NCBI GenBank assembly: GCA_903832005.1
Contig: CAIKZO010000158.1
Span: 1 to 33,228, forward strand
Length of the DNA: 33,228 nucleotides
From: Enhydrobacter aerosaccus
GTDB taxonomy: Bacteria > Pseudomonadota > Alphaproteobacteria > Reyranellales > Reyranellaceae
Reading direction: 5' to 3'
Shown: positions 21,459-29,564 of the stretch, piece after piece
Layout of the letters: each line of letters starts with the position of its first letter
How positions within the stretch are numbered: position 1 is the first letter of the stretch
Position numbers and translations under genes: made by a program
The notes under the pieces: generated by a model
Database searches by the model: none
Told to the model about the DNA's origin: nothing
The model's input: only the letters and a program-made list of their open reading frames with translations

Positions 21459-22847
21459 CTAACGCTCCACGCGCGGTAGCGTGACGGTGAAGGTCGAGCC
21501 CTTGCCTTGGACACTCTGGATGTCGAGCCGGCCGCGATGCCGGCTGACCACGTGCTTCACGATGGCCAATCCAAGACCCGTGCCGCCCAGCGCGCGCGAG
21601 CGCGCATTGTCCACGCGATAGAAGCGCTCGGTGAGCCGCGGCAGGTGAGCGGCGGGAATGCCGTCGCCTTCGTCGCTGACGGCGACCGATAGATATTCAT
21701 CGCCGAGCGGCTTGGCCGTCACACGCACCGTCGTGGCGGGCTTGGCGTACTTCAGCGCATTGTCGATCAGGTTCTGGAACACGATGGTGAGCTCGTCGTA
21801 GTCGCCCACCGCCTTGGGCAGGCTGGGCTCGACGTCGAGTTCGACTGCGACCTTGCGCGCCGAGGCCTTGAGCTGCAGCAGATCCTGCACGCCGCGCAGC
21901 ACGTTGCCGAGATCGACCTCGCCCGCCGGCCGCGCATGCTCGTGCTGCTCGATGCGCGAGAGCATCAGCAGATCGTCGACCAGGCGCTTCATGCGCTCGG
22001 CCTGCTCGGCCATGATGCCGAGGAAGCGATCGCGCGCCGCCACGTCCTCGCGCGCGGGACCGCGTAACGTTTCGATGAAGCCGGCCAGTCCCGCGATGGG
22101 CGTCTTGAGCTCGTGGCTGGCATTGGCCACGAAGTCCGCGCGCATGCGCTCGGCCCGCCTCAAGGCAGTCGTGTCGTGCAACACCAGAAGCGCCAGCGAG
22201 CCGTCGGCCGCCGCGCGCGGCAAGCGCCGTGCATGGACGATGACGTCGCGCTCCGGCACGCCCGACAGCACGATCTCGACCGACGTCTGGTCGTATCCGG
22301 CGAAATTGCCGTCGAGACCGGTCTCGAGCAGCCCGTCGATCGCGGCCAGCAGCTCGGGATGGCGCATGGTCATCGATAGGTCGCGCTCGGCCGCGATCGT
22401 GCCCAGCAGCGCGCGGGCAGCGATGTTGGTGCGCACGACGCGGCGGTGTCGGTCGAGCGCGATCAGCGGGTCGGGCAGGCCATCGACGATCGCCTGCGCC
22501 GAGGCCGCTAGATTGTCGATCGACGCGCGCTGCCGACGCCAGCCCATCGCCAGGGTCGCGGCCGCCGAGGCCAGCTCCTCGGTCGCGGGCGCGAAGGACA
22601 GGCGCGGCATCACGGGCTCCTGCGCGTCGGAGAGCTCGCTCACGAAGCGGGCAAAGCTAGCAAGCGAGCCCAGATAGCGCCGGACCAGGAAGACGGTTGC
22701 GACGGCGACGCCGGCGAAGGCGATCAGCGCCGGCCGGCCGGCGAGTTGACCCGACCAACAGAGCGCGCCCAGAGCGACAGCCGACGGCGCCAGCGCCACC
22801 AGGCTGGCGGAGACATAGCGGCGGAAGGGAAGCACCTGATCGGCCAT
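21459..22847 (-). CDS. phoR: Phosphate regulon sensor histidine kinase PhoR
   Basis: 462 residues. Two N-terminal helices (about 12-32 and 38-55) with almost no periplasmic loop, a linker, and a PAS domain (about 115-225: AIVDGLPDPLIALDRHRRVVRTN) come first. HisKA has H245 in FVANASHELKTPIAGL. The ATPase domain has the N box NLIDNALKYA (359-368), DEGDGIP and GGTGLGLAIVKHV. This PAS-HisKA order with a minimal sensor is diagnostic of PhoR, which is controlled through PhoU and PstB. It lies on the pst strand but is separated from pstS by the plus-strand IalB gene. Its ATG is 8 bases after the stop of the RND pump gene and has no clear ribosome site, implying coupling to that transcript or a promoter inside the pump gene. 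Confidence 0.93.
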   Translation of the reverse strand: MADQVLPFRRYVSASLVALAPSAVALGALCWSGQLAGRPALIAFAGVAVATVFLVRRYLGSLASFARFVSELSDAQEPVMPRLSFAPATEELASAAATLAMGWRRQRASIDNLAASAQAIVDGLPDPLIALDRHRRVVRTNIAARALLGTIAAERDLSMTMRHPELLAAIDGLLETGLDGNFAGYDQTSVEIVLSGVPERDVIVHARRLPRAAADGSLALLVLHDTTALRRAERMRADFVANASHELKTPIAGLAGFIETLRGPAREDVAARDRFLGIMAEQAERMKRLVDDLLMLSRIEQHEHARPAGEVDLGNVLRGVQDLLQLKASARKVAVELDVEPSLPKAVGDYDELTIVFQNLIDNALKYAKPATTVRVTAKPLGDEYLSVAVSDEGDGIPAAHLPRLTERFYRVDNARSRALGGTGLGLAIVKHVVSRHRGRLDIQSVQGKGSTFTVTLPRVER

Positions 22848-22855
22848 GCCGGTGC

Positions 22856-25800
22856 TTATACCGCTGGCTTGGCTTCCGTCACTACCGCATGCTTCGCGGG
22901 CTTACGGCGCTCCTCGATCGTCTGCAGGATCGCGAAGAACGAAGGCACGAAGAGAACGGCCAGGCAGGTCGAGGCGATCATACCGCTGAACACGCAGAGG
23001 CCGAGGGAGATGCGCGAATTGGCACCGGCGCCGCTCGCGGTGACCAGCGGCAACACACCCAGAATGAAGGCGAACGACGTCATCAGGATCGGCCGCAAGC
23101 GTGTCCTCGCCGCCTCCATGGCGGCCTCCAGGATCGGCTTGCCGTGCAGCAACCGCATCTCGCGCGCCACTTCGACGATCAGGATGGCGTTCTTGGCGCT
23201 GAGCGCGATCAGCAGCATGAGGCCGATCTGCGTATACATGTTGTTGGCCGCACCGACGACGCCCAGCGCGATCGCGGGCCCGATCAGCGACAGCGGCACG
23301 GCCAGGATGACGCTGATCGGCGCGATCCAGCTCTCGTACTGTCCGGCGAGGCAGAGATAGACCAGCCCGATCGCCAGTGCGAACACGAACATCAGCTGAT
23401 TGCCGACGATGTTCTGCTGGTAGGACATCGCCGTCCATTCGTGGCTGGTGCCCGGCGGCAGCGTGCGGCTGGCCATGTCGTCCATCAGCTCCATCGCCTG
23501 TCCCGACGAGAAGCCCGGCGCCGGCGAGCCGACGACCGCCGCGGAAGGATAGAGATTATACAGGCTGATGATCGGCGCTCCGGTCGCCGGCTGCAGCGTG
23601 GCGAGCGCGCCGATCGGCACCATCTTGCCCTCTGTGCTCTTCACGTTGAGCTTGAGGATGTCCTCGGGATGCGCGCGATATTCCGAATCCGACTGGACGT
23701 AGACTTGCAGGCTGAGGCCGAACTTGTTGAAGCGATTGACGTAGGTCGAGCCCAGATAGGAAGACAGTGTCTGGAAGACGTCGCCCACATTGACCTTGAG
23801 CGTCTCCGCTTTGGAGCGGTCGACGTCGATCCGGATGTTAGGCGCGCCCGCGCGATAGGAGCTGATCGGATTGGCAATGGAGCTCTGGGTCGCCGCCTGC
23901 TCGAGCATGGTCTGCGCCGTGGTCTGCAGCTTGGCGAGATCGAAGCTGCCGTCGCGCTGCTCGATCTGCATCTGGAAGCCGCCGGAATTGCCGATGCCCT
24001 GGATCGGTGGCGGGACCAACGGGAACGCCCGGCCGTCCTGCAGGGTCGCGAGATTCCGCGCGATGTGCAGAACGATCGACCGCAGGTCCTGGCCCTTCTC
24101 CTTGTCGCGGACACTCCAGTCCTTGAGGATGACATAGGCCACACCGGCATTCGCCAGCTGTGCGCTGCCGTCGAGGATCGACATGCCGGAGATGGCGACC
24201 GCCGTCTGCACGCCGGGCGTGGCCAGAACGATCTTGGTCACTTCGTCGAGGGTGGCGACGGTGCGCTCGAGCGAGGCGCCGTCGGGCAACTGCACGCCGA
24301 CCATCATGTAGCCCTGGTCCTCGTTGGGAATGAAGGCGCTGGGCAGGCGCGCCACACCCCAGCCACCGACGCCGGCCAGGATCAGCGCCAGCCCGGCCAT
24401 CAGCCAGCTGCGATGGACCATGAAGCCGATCAACGCCACATAGCCGCGCTCGAAGCGATTGTAGACCGCGTTGAAGCCGCGAAAGAAGAAGTTGCGCTGT
24501 TCCGGCGGCACCGTGGGCCTGAGCCACATCGCGCACTGGGTCGGCTTCAAGGTCGCAGCATTGATGGCGCTGATGAAGGCGGTGGCGGCGATCACCAGCG
24601 CGAACTGCGCGAACATGCGACCGGTCAGGCCGGGCACGAACGCCGCCGGGATGAACACCGACATCAGCACCAGGGTGATGCCGATCACCGGCCCCATCAG
24701 TTCGTTCATCGCCTTGATCGCGGCATCGTGGCCGGACATGCCCTGCTCGATGTAGCGGGCCACGCCCTCGACGATCACGATGGCGTCGTCGACCACGATA
24801 CCGATCGCCAGGACGATGCCGAACAGGGTCGACAGGTTGATGGTGAAGCCCAGCGCCGCCATGGCGGCGAAGGCGCCAATGATCGTCACCGGGATCGTCG
24901 TGGCCGGCACCAGCATGGCGCGCCAGTCCTGCAGGAAGATCACGATCACGATCAGCACCAGCACACCGGCCTCGATCAGCGTGACGAACACCTCGTGGAT
25001 CGACGTCTTGACGAAGGCGGTGGTGTCGAAGGGGACGCTGTAGGTCAGACCGGCCGGGAAGGCCTTCTTCAGTTCCTCCAGCTTTGTATGCACGGCGGTC
25101 GCCACGGCGAGGGCGTTGGCCTCGGGCAACTGATAGATGGCGAGGCCCGCCGCCGGCTTGTTGTCGATGCGGAAGTTCTGGGCATAGGTCTGCGCGCCGA
25201 GCTCGACGCGCGCCACGTCCTTGACGCGCAGGACACGGCCACCGTCGCCGTTCTGTGCCTTGACGACGATGTTCTCGAACTGGGCGGGGTCGGTGAGCTG
25301 GCCCTGGATGTTGAGCGTGTACTGGAAATCCTGTCCCTTGGCGGCCGGCGGCGTGCCGACCTGACCGGCGGTGACCGACTGGTTCTGGCTCTGGATGACG
25401 TTGATCACGTCCCTGGGCGTCAGCTCGTAGGTGTACAGCTTCTGCGGATCCATCCAGATGCGCATCGAATACTGGCCGACGCCCATCACGTTCACGTTGC
25501 CGACGCCCGGCACACGCGACAGCTCGTTCACCAGATTGATGGTGGCGTAGTTGCTCATGTACAGGCTGTCGAAGCGTGCGTCGGGCGAGGTCAGCGCCAC
25601 GATCTCCAAAATAGACGTCGACTTCTTCTGAACGACGACGCCCTGTGCCTGCACCGACGTCGGCAGCGACGCCAACGCCGAACTGACCTTGTTCTGCACC
25701 AGCACCTGCGCGAAATCGAGATCGGTGCCGATCGCGAAGGTCACCGTGAGCGTGTAGGTGCCCTGATCGGTGCTGGTCGAACTCATGTAGAGCATGTTCT

Positions 25801-26020
25801 CGACGCCGTTCACCTTCAACTCGATCGGGAGCGCCACGTTGTTGACCAGCGTTTCGGCCGAGGCTCCGGGATAGGTCGTCGTGACCTGGACCGTCGGCGG
25901 TACGATGTTGGGATACTGCGCCACCGGCAGGACTGCCAGCGCGACGCCACCGATCAACACGATCACGATCGCCAGCACATTGGCCAGCACCGGACGTTCG
26001 ATAAAGAACTTGGAGATCAT
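22856..26020 (-). CDS. RND efflux pump inner-membrane protein (HAE1/AcrB family)
   Basis: 1054 residues, full length for the family. It starts MISKFFIERPVLANVLAIVIVLIGG (helix 1), followed by the large periplasmic porter domain and helices 2-6. The proton-relay pair is in helix 4 (GIVVDDAIVIVEG). The second half repeats the plan, with the VGVQLPDGASLERT segment at its porter domain and GLVYLCLAGQYESWIAPISVILAVPLSLIG near helices 8-9. The C-terminus (KPAKHAVVTEAKPAV) is cytoplasmic. It uses the proton gradient to export drugs, solvents or metabolites through a tripartite complex. The fusion protein is encoded 14 bases upstream. No outer-membrane channel or TetR-type repressor is adjacent. phoR follows after 8 bases. 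Confidence 0.97.
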   Translation of the reverse strand: MISKFFIERPVLANVLAIVIVLIGGVALAVLPVAQYPNIVPPTVQVTTTYPGASAETLVNNVALPIELKVNGVENMLYMSSTSTDQGTYTLTVTFAIGTDLDFAQVLVQNKVSSALASLPTSVQAQGVVVQKKSTSILEIVALTSPDARFDSLYMSNYATINLVNELSRVPGVGNVNVMGVGQYSMRIWMDPQKLYTYELTPRDVINVIQSQNQSVTAGQVGTPPAAKGQDFQYTLNIQGQLTDPAQFENIVVKAQNGDGGRVLRVKDVARVELGAQTYAQNFRIDNKPAAGLAIYQLPEANALAVATAVHTKLEELKKAFPAGLTYSVPFDTTAFVKTSIHEVFVTLIEAGVLVLIVIVIFLQDWRAMLVPATTIPVTIIGAFAAMAALGFTINLSTLFGIVLAIGIVVDDAIVIVEGVARYIEQGMSGHDAAIKAMNELMGPVIGITLVLMSVFIPAAFVPGLTGRMFAQFALVIAATAFISAINAATLKPTQCAMWLRPTVPPEQRNFFFRGFNAVYNRFERGYVALIGFMVHRSWLMAGLALILAGVGGWGVARLPSAFIPNEDQGYMMVGVQLPDGASLERTVATLDEVTKIVLATPGVQTAVAISGMSILDGSAQLANAGVAYVILKDWSVRDKEKGQDLRSIVLHIARNLATLQDGRAFPLVPPPIQGIGNSGGFQMQIEQRDGSFDLAKLQTTAQTMLEQAATQSSIANPISSYRAGAPNIRIDVDRSKAETLKVNVGDVFQTLSSYLGSTYVNRFNKFGLSLQVYVQSDSEYRAHPEDILKLNVKSTEGKMVPIGALATLQPATGAPIISLYNLYPSAAVVGSPAPGFSSGQAMELMDDMASRTLPPGTSHEWTAMSYQQNIVGNQLMFVFALAIGLVYLCLAGQYESWIAPISVILAVPLSLIGPAIALGVVGAANNMYTQIGLMLLIALSAKNAILIVEVAREMRLLHGKPILEAAMEAARTRLRPILMTSFAFILGVLPLVTASGAGANSRISLGLCVFSGMIASTCLAVLFVPSFFAILQTIEERRKPAKHAVVTEAKPAV

Positions 26021-26034
26021 GATAGGTCCGCCCG

Positions 26035-27183
26035 TTACTGGTTAGGCGGAGCCTGGAGGGTCGTCGGCTTGGGCACGACCTTGTTGCCCGGCACGGCGCG
26101 GCCGTTGGTCGTGAGCACGACACGGTCGTCGGCCGCGAGGCCGCTCTCGATCACACGGAAATCGCCGACCAGGAGCTGGCCGGCCGTGACCCGCTTCTGC
26201 TCGACCACATTATCCTTGTTGACCACCAGGACGTACTTGCCGGCCTGGTCGTCGGAGACGGAGCGGTTGGGCACCACGAGAACATCCGCGGCACCAGGTC
26301 CTGTCGGCACGCGCACCCTCAGGAAGAAGCCGGGCACCAGGTCGCGTTTCGGGTTTTCGAACAACCCGCGCACCTGGATCGTGCCGGTCGACGGATCGAC
26401 GCCGGGCGACACGTAGTTGAGGTGGCCCTTGTGCGGATACCCCTGCTCGTCCATCAGCCCGACATCGAGAGGCACCTTGGCCAGCGTCTCGAGGGTCAGC
26501 TGCGTCTTGAGGTTGGCGCGGATCTTGAGCACTTCCTGCTCACTCATGTTGAAATAAACGTAGATCGGGTCGAGCTGGACGATCGTCGCGAGCTTGGTGG
26601 CGCTGGCGCCACCGACCAGCTCACCGACGGAGATAAGGTGGCGCGTGACGATACCGTCGTACGGTGCCACCACGCTCGTATAGCCGAGATTGGCTTGCGC
26701 GACGGCGAGGGCCGCCTTGTTGTTGTCTTCGTCGGCCAGCAACGCATCGCGCTTGGCCTTGGCGGCGTCGAAGGTGTTCTGGGCGGTGACGGCCTGACGA
26801 AGCAGGGTTTCCTGCCGCGTGAACTCGGCCTGGGCTTGGACGAGCTGGGCCTGGGTGCCGGCCACCTGGGCCTCGGCCTGCTTGACCTGGGCGGTGTAGG
26901 TCGTCGGATCGATCTGGAACAGCAGGTCGCCCTTCTTCACGAAGGCACCGTCTTCATAGCCGATCTTGATCAGGAAGCCCTCGACGCGGGCGACGAGGTC
27001 GACGGAATTGAAGGCCTGCGTGTTGCCGGTCTGTTGGGTGAACGGAACGAGCGCCTGCTTCAGGGGCAGCGCGACCGAAATTTCCGGCGGCGGCGGCGCA
27101 ATGAACTTGTTCTCGGGCTTGCAGCCGGCAAGCGATGCCAGCGACATTACAGTGAAAAGACCGATCCCGATGCGCCCCAACAT
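26035..27183 (-). CDS. RND efflux periplasmic adaptor (membrane fusion lipoprotein)
   Basis: 382 residues. The ATG at 27183 is chosen because it begins a lipoprotein signal with lipobox LAGC (C21) and has GGGGGAG upstream; the frame extends 56 codons further without coding character. Domains in order: barrel-sandwich half (DLVARVEGFLIKIGYEDGAFVKKGDLLFQID), an Ala/Gln-rich helical hairpin (about 90-150), the second lipoyl half (NLGYTSVVAPYDGIVTRHLISVGELV), a beta-barrel (VYFNMSEQEVLKI) and a membrane-proximal domain. It bridges the RND pump to an outer-membrane channel encoded elsewhere. It is transcribed first, followed by the pump and phoR. The 76 bases upstream, after the rhomboid gene, probably hold its promoter, though I see no clear boxes. 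Confidence 0.95.
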   Translation of the reverse strand: MLGRIGIGLFTVMSLASLAGCKPENKFIAPPPPEISVALPLKQALVPFTQQTGNTQAFNSVDLVARVEGFLIKIGYEDGAFVKKGDLLFQIDPTTYTAQVKQAEAQVAGTQAQLVQAQAEFTRQETLLRQAVTAQNTFDAAKAKRDALLADEDNNKAALAVAQANLGYTSVVAPYDGIVTRHLISVGELVGGASATKLATIVQLDPIYVYFNMSEQEVLKIRANLKTQLTLETLAKVPLDVGLMDEQGYPHKGHLNYVSPGVDPSTGTIQVRGLFENPKRDLVPGFFLRVRVPTGPGAADVLVVPNRSVSDDQAGKYVLVVNKDNVVEQKRVTAGQLLVGDFRVIESGLAADDRVVLTTNGRAVPGNKVVPKPTTLQAPPNQ

Positions 27184-27259
27184 ACGATCAAGCTCCCCCG
27201 GATATCGGCTGAGCGGTAGCGCATCCCGGGACGGAGCGCCACTCACGCTCCCGCACAAC

Positions 27260-27922
27260 TCACTCGTGCGAGCGCGGCAGAAAGAGGCGGATCGCGGCAA
27301 GACCGTAGAGGAAGCCCGCGATGTGGGCGGCCCAAGCCACGGTCTGGTCACCCGCGCCCGGCGTGCCGCCGACGACTCCGAAGAACACGTTCATCGCGAT
27401 CCAGACGCCGGCCACCGGCAACAGGGACGTAAGACCGCCGCCGCGGCGCAGCAGGATCAGCACGGCGCCGAACACGCCGCTGATCGCGCCTGACGCGCCG
27501 ATGACAGGCTCGACCGAATCCGAATAGATCGCCACATGGACGGCGCCGGCCACGATCCCGGCCGACAGGTAGAACAGCACGAAGCGCGGGATCCCGAGTG
27601 TGCGCTCGACCGGCGCGCCGAAGGCGGCGAGGCTCAGCATGTTGACGCCAAGATGGACCCAACCACCGTGCAGGAACTGATAGGCGATCGGCGCGCCCAA
27701 CAACGACAGCCAGTCGCTGCCGCTATTCGTCGTGTAATGGGCGGGGATCAGCCCGAACTGCAGGATAATCTGGTCGTCGACCGAGTCGCCGAGCAGCGAC
27801 CGTACGCCCTGGACCGCCACGTTGATCACGATCAGCCACAGGATCGCGGGCGGCAGGTTGATCGCCCGCTCGTACGAGGTCCCCCCGCCTGGTCCCGGTC
27901 CCCGTTCCTGATCGAAGGGCAT
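27260..27922 (-). CDS. Rhomboid-family intramembrane serine protease
   Basis: 220 residues from the ATG at 27922 (a GTG one codon earlier is too close to GGAG). Six hydrophobic helices. The catalytic set is present: the oxyanion-side H90-x-x-x-N94 (HGGWVHLGVNML), nucleophile S144 in GASGAISG, and H200 in AWAAHIAGFLYG. Rhomboids cut membrane proteins within the bilayer, and substrates are rarely predictable. A polar Gly/Pro-rich N-terminus of about 20 residues faces the cytoplasm. It is upstream of the fusion-protein gene on the same strand, with 76 bases between, so cotranscription is uncertain. Tandem repeats lie just upstream (27947-27974). Confidence 0.92.
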   Translation of the reverse strand: MPFDQERGPGPGGGTSYERAINLPPAILWLIVINVAVQGVRSLLGDSVDDQIILQFGLIPAHYTTNSGSDWLSLLGAPIAYQFLHGGWVHLGVNMLSLAAFGAPVERTLGIPRFVLFYLSAGIVAGAVHVAIYSDSVEPVIGASGAISGVFGAVLILLRRGGGLTSLLPVAGVWIAMNVFFGVVGGTPGAGDQTVAWAAHIAGFLYGLAAIRLFLPRSHE

Positions 27923-27946
27923 CACAGATCTCCAATGGTTGCCCTT

Positions 27947-27974
27947 GGACGTGCCATCGTGGGACGTGCCATCG
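27947..27974. repeat. Tandem 15-bp direct repeat upstream of the rhomboid gene
   Basis: GGACGTGCCATCG occurs at 27947-27959 and again at 27962-27974, a period of 15 bp. A degenerate third unit follows (GGGCGGGCTATGG). It lies 25 bases upstream of the rhomboid ATG, in its leader or promoter. Repeated binding sites or a slipped duplication are both possible. Confidence 0.6.
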
Positions 27975-28026
27975 GGCGGGCTATGGGCGCCCTGGAAGGC
28001 GGGGGACTATAGCCACCGACTCCGGC

Positions 28027-28061
28027 CGGGCAAGTCTCGTCGAGACGCGCTATAATGCCCG
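28027..28061 (+). promoter_or_regulatory. Promoter with consensus -10 and embedded palindrome
   Basis: A perfect TATAAT lies at 28051-28056, about 22 bases before the ATG at 28078. No convincing -35 is seen. Where the spacer would be, GTCTCG-T-CGAGAC (28034-28046) is a perfect inverted repeat, and CGGGCA/TGCCCG (28027-28032, 28056-28061) bracket the whole. A repressor site across the promoter is likely. Confidence 0.55.
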
Positions 28062-28077
28062 CGAGGCTTTGAAAACA

Positions 28078-29109
28078 ATGGTATCCCGTCTCGATCGCCT
28101 GTCCTACGCCGCCCGCCAGGCAGCCCGCGTCGCCTGGTACGCTGGCCACTATGCGGCCGGCCGGCGACTGCTGAAGCCGATGCCCAAGCCCGACTATCCC
28201 ATCGGGCCGACGCCGGACCGCGCGGAAATGACCGCCGACATGCGCGCTGTCTTCCAGCGCGAATGGCGGGATATCGCCGACGGCCTGTTCCCCACGCCGC
28301 GCGCACTGGCCCCCGAGCCCGCCGAGTTCCTGCGCCGTAGCTTCCTCTATTTCCGCGACCTACCGCAGGTCGACGCGCGCCGCCATGGGGTACTCGACGA
28401 CGAGTTGCCGCCCGGCCAACAAGGCGACGGCCTGCCCGACTACTATCGCCAGAACTTCCACTTCCAGAGCGACGGCTGGTTGAGCGAGCACTCCGCCGCG
28501 CTCTACGACACCCAGGTCGAGGTGTTGTTCACCGGCGCCGCCGACGTGATGCGCCGGCGCGCGATGAAGCCGATCGCCGAGTGGATGGCTGGCCGCAACC
28601 AGTGCGACGTGCGCGGCCTCGACGTCGGCTGCGGCACCGGACGGTTGCTCGCTTTCGTCCACGAGGCCTGGCCCGGCGCCAGGTTCACCGGCCTCGATCT
28701 CAGCGCGCCCTACCTCGGCGAGGCACGCCGACTGATCGGCCGCACGGCGCGGGTGAAGCTGGTCGAAGGGGCGTCAGAGAAGCTGCCGTTCGACGACCAA
28801 AGCCTCGACATCGTCTTCTCGTCCTTCCTGATGCATGAGCTGCCGCAGGACGTGCGCTTGGCAGCGCTAGCCGAGATGGCGCGTGTCCTGAAGCCCGACG
28901 GCCTGGTCGTGATCGTCGATTCACTTCAGAAGGGCGACCATCCCGGCTGGGACGGTCTGCTCGATCTCTTCCCGCATTATTTCCATGAGCCGTACTATGC
29001 CGAGTATGCCAACGGCAGCCTGACCGACTGGGCCGCCGAAGCGGGTCTCGTCGTGACGGCCAGCGAACGCGCTTTCCTTTCCAGCATCACCGCTCTGAGG
29101 CTTCGATGA
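28078..29109 (+). CDS. Class I SAM-dependent methyltransferase
   Basis: 343 residues. ATG 28078 follows a GAGG about 11 bases upstream; a TTG three codons earlier is less likely. An N-terminal region of about 175 residues has no motif that I recognise (it contains EFLRRSFLYFRDLPQVDARR and PDYYRQNFHFQSDGWLSEHSAALYDTQVEVLF). The methyltransferase domain follows: VRGLDVGCGTGRLLAFV (179-193, SAM-binding), the acidic residue in FTGLDLSAPYL, then FDDQSLDIVFSSFLMHELP. The substrate is unknown, but the YD-VEVLF linker resembles quinone- or lipid-type methylases of the UbiE group. It overlaps the next gene by 4 bases (ATGA). Confidence 0.87.
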   Translation: MVSRLDRLSYAARQAARVAWYAGHYAAGRRLLKPMPKPDYPIGPTPDRAEMTADMRAVFQREWRDIADGLFPTPRALAPEPAEFLRRSFLYFRDLPQVDARRHGVLDDELPPGQQGDGLPDYYRQNFHFQSDGWLSEHSAALYDTQVEVLFTGAADVMRRRAMKPIAEWMAGRNQCDVRGLDVGCGTGRLLAFVHEAWPGARFTGLDLSAPYLGEARRLIGRTARVKLVEGASEKLPFDDQSLDIVFSSFLMHELPQDVRLAALAEMARVLKPDGLVVIVDSLQKGDHPGWDGLLDLFPHYFHEPYYAEYANGSLTDWAAEAGLVVTASERAFLSSITALRLR

Positions 29110-29558
29110 ATCGCACTGCGCTCTACTACGGCCTGTGGGCGGCCCTCTGCATGGCGCTCGCCATCGCCGGCGTCTTCCCCTTGGCCGACCTCGGCGCCGA
29201 GGATGCTTTCCGCGGCAGCATGTTCGACGGACCCAACCCGGCGATGCGCGCCGTGTCTTTCCTGCTGCCGTTCTGCATTCCCGCCGGCATCGTCGCGGGC
29301 CTCGGCTGGGCCCTGTTCCATCGCGACGGTCGCGTGCCGGGCTGGGTCGGCTACAGTCTTCTCGCGTTGCTGGTGGTCGTGGTGAGCCACGTGCTGATCT
29401 TCGGCGTCGCCTCGATCTCGACCGGCGAGGTGAGCAACGTCCCCGAGCTGATCTACGGCCTGGGATTCATGTTGCTGCTGCACGGCTGGCTGAGCTTTCC
29501 GCTCGCCCTGCTCGGCACCGCGGCGTTCGTGGTGTGGAGCCGCCACGCGCTCGCCTGA
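29106..29558 (+). CDS. Small four-helix membrane protein, unknown function
   Basis: 150 residues with hydrophobic segments at about 6-27, 47-69, 79-103 and 115-146. It has no signal peptide beyond the first helix and no family that I recognise. A short loop after the first helix carries PLADLGAEDAFRGSMFDGPNP. It overlaps the methyltransferase by ATGA, so the two are made together, and it might anchor or supply that enzyme. It ends 6 bases before the convergent rlmN stop. Confidence 0.82.
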   Translation: MNRTALYYGLWAALCMALAIAGVFPLADLGAEDAFRGSMFDGPNPAMRAVSFLLPFCIPAGIVAGLGWALFHRDGRVPGWVGYSLLALLVVVVSHVLIFGVASISTGEVSNVPELIYGLGFMLLLHGWLSFPLALLGTAAFVVWSRHALA

Positions 29559-29564
29559 GCGTTT

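Noticed and set aside
22697..26416. A 1239-codon open frame on the plus strand
   Set aside because: It is antisense to the RND pump, the fusion protein and phoR, whose sequences are clearly conserved. Its translation is His/Arg/Asp-rich low complexity, as expected from GC-rich antisense.
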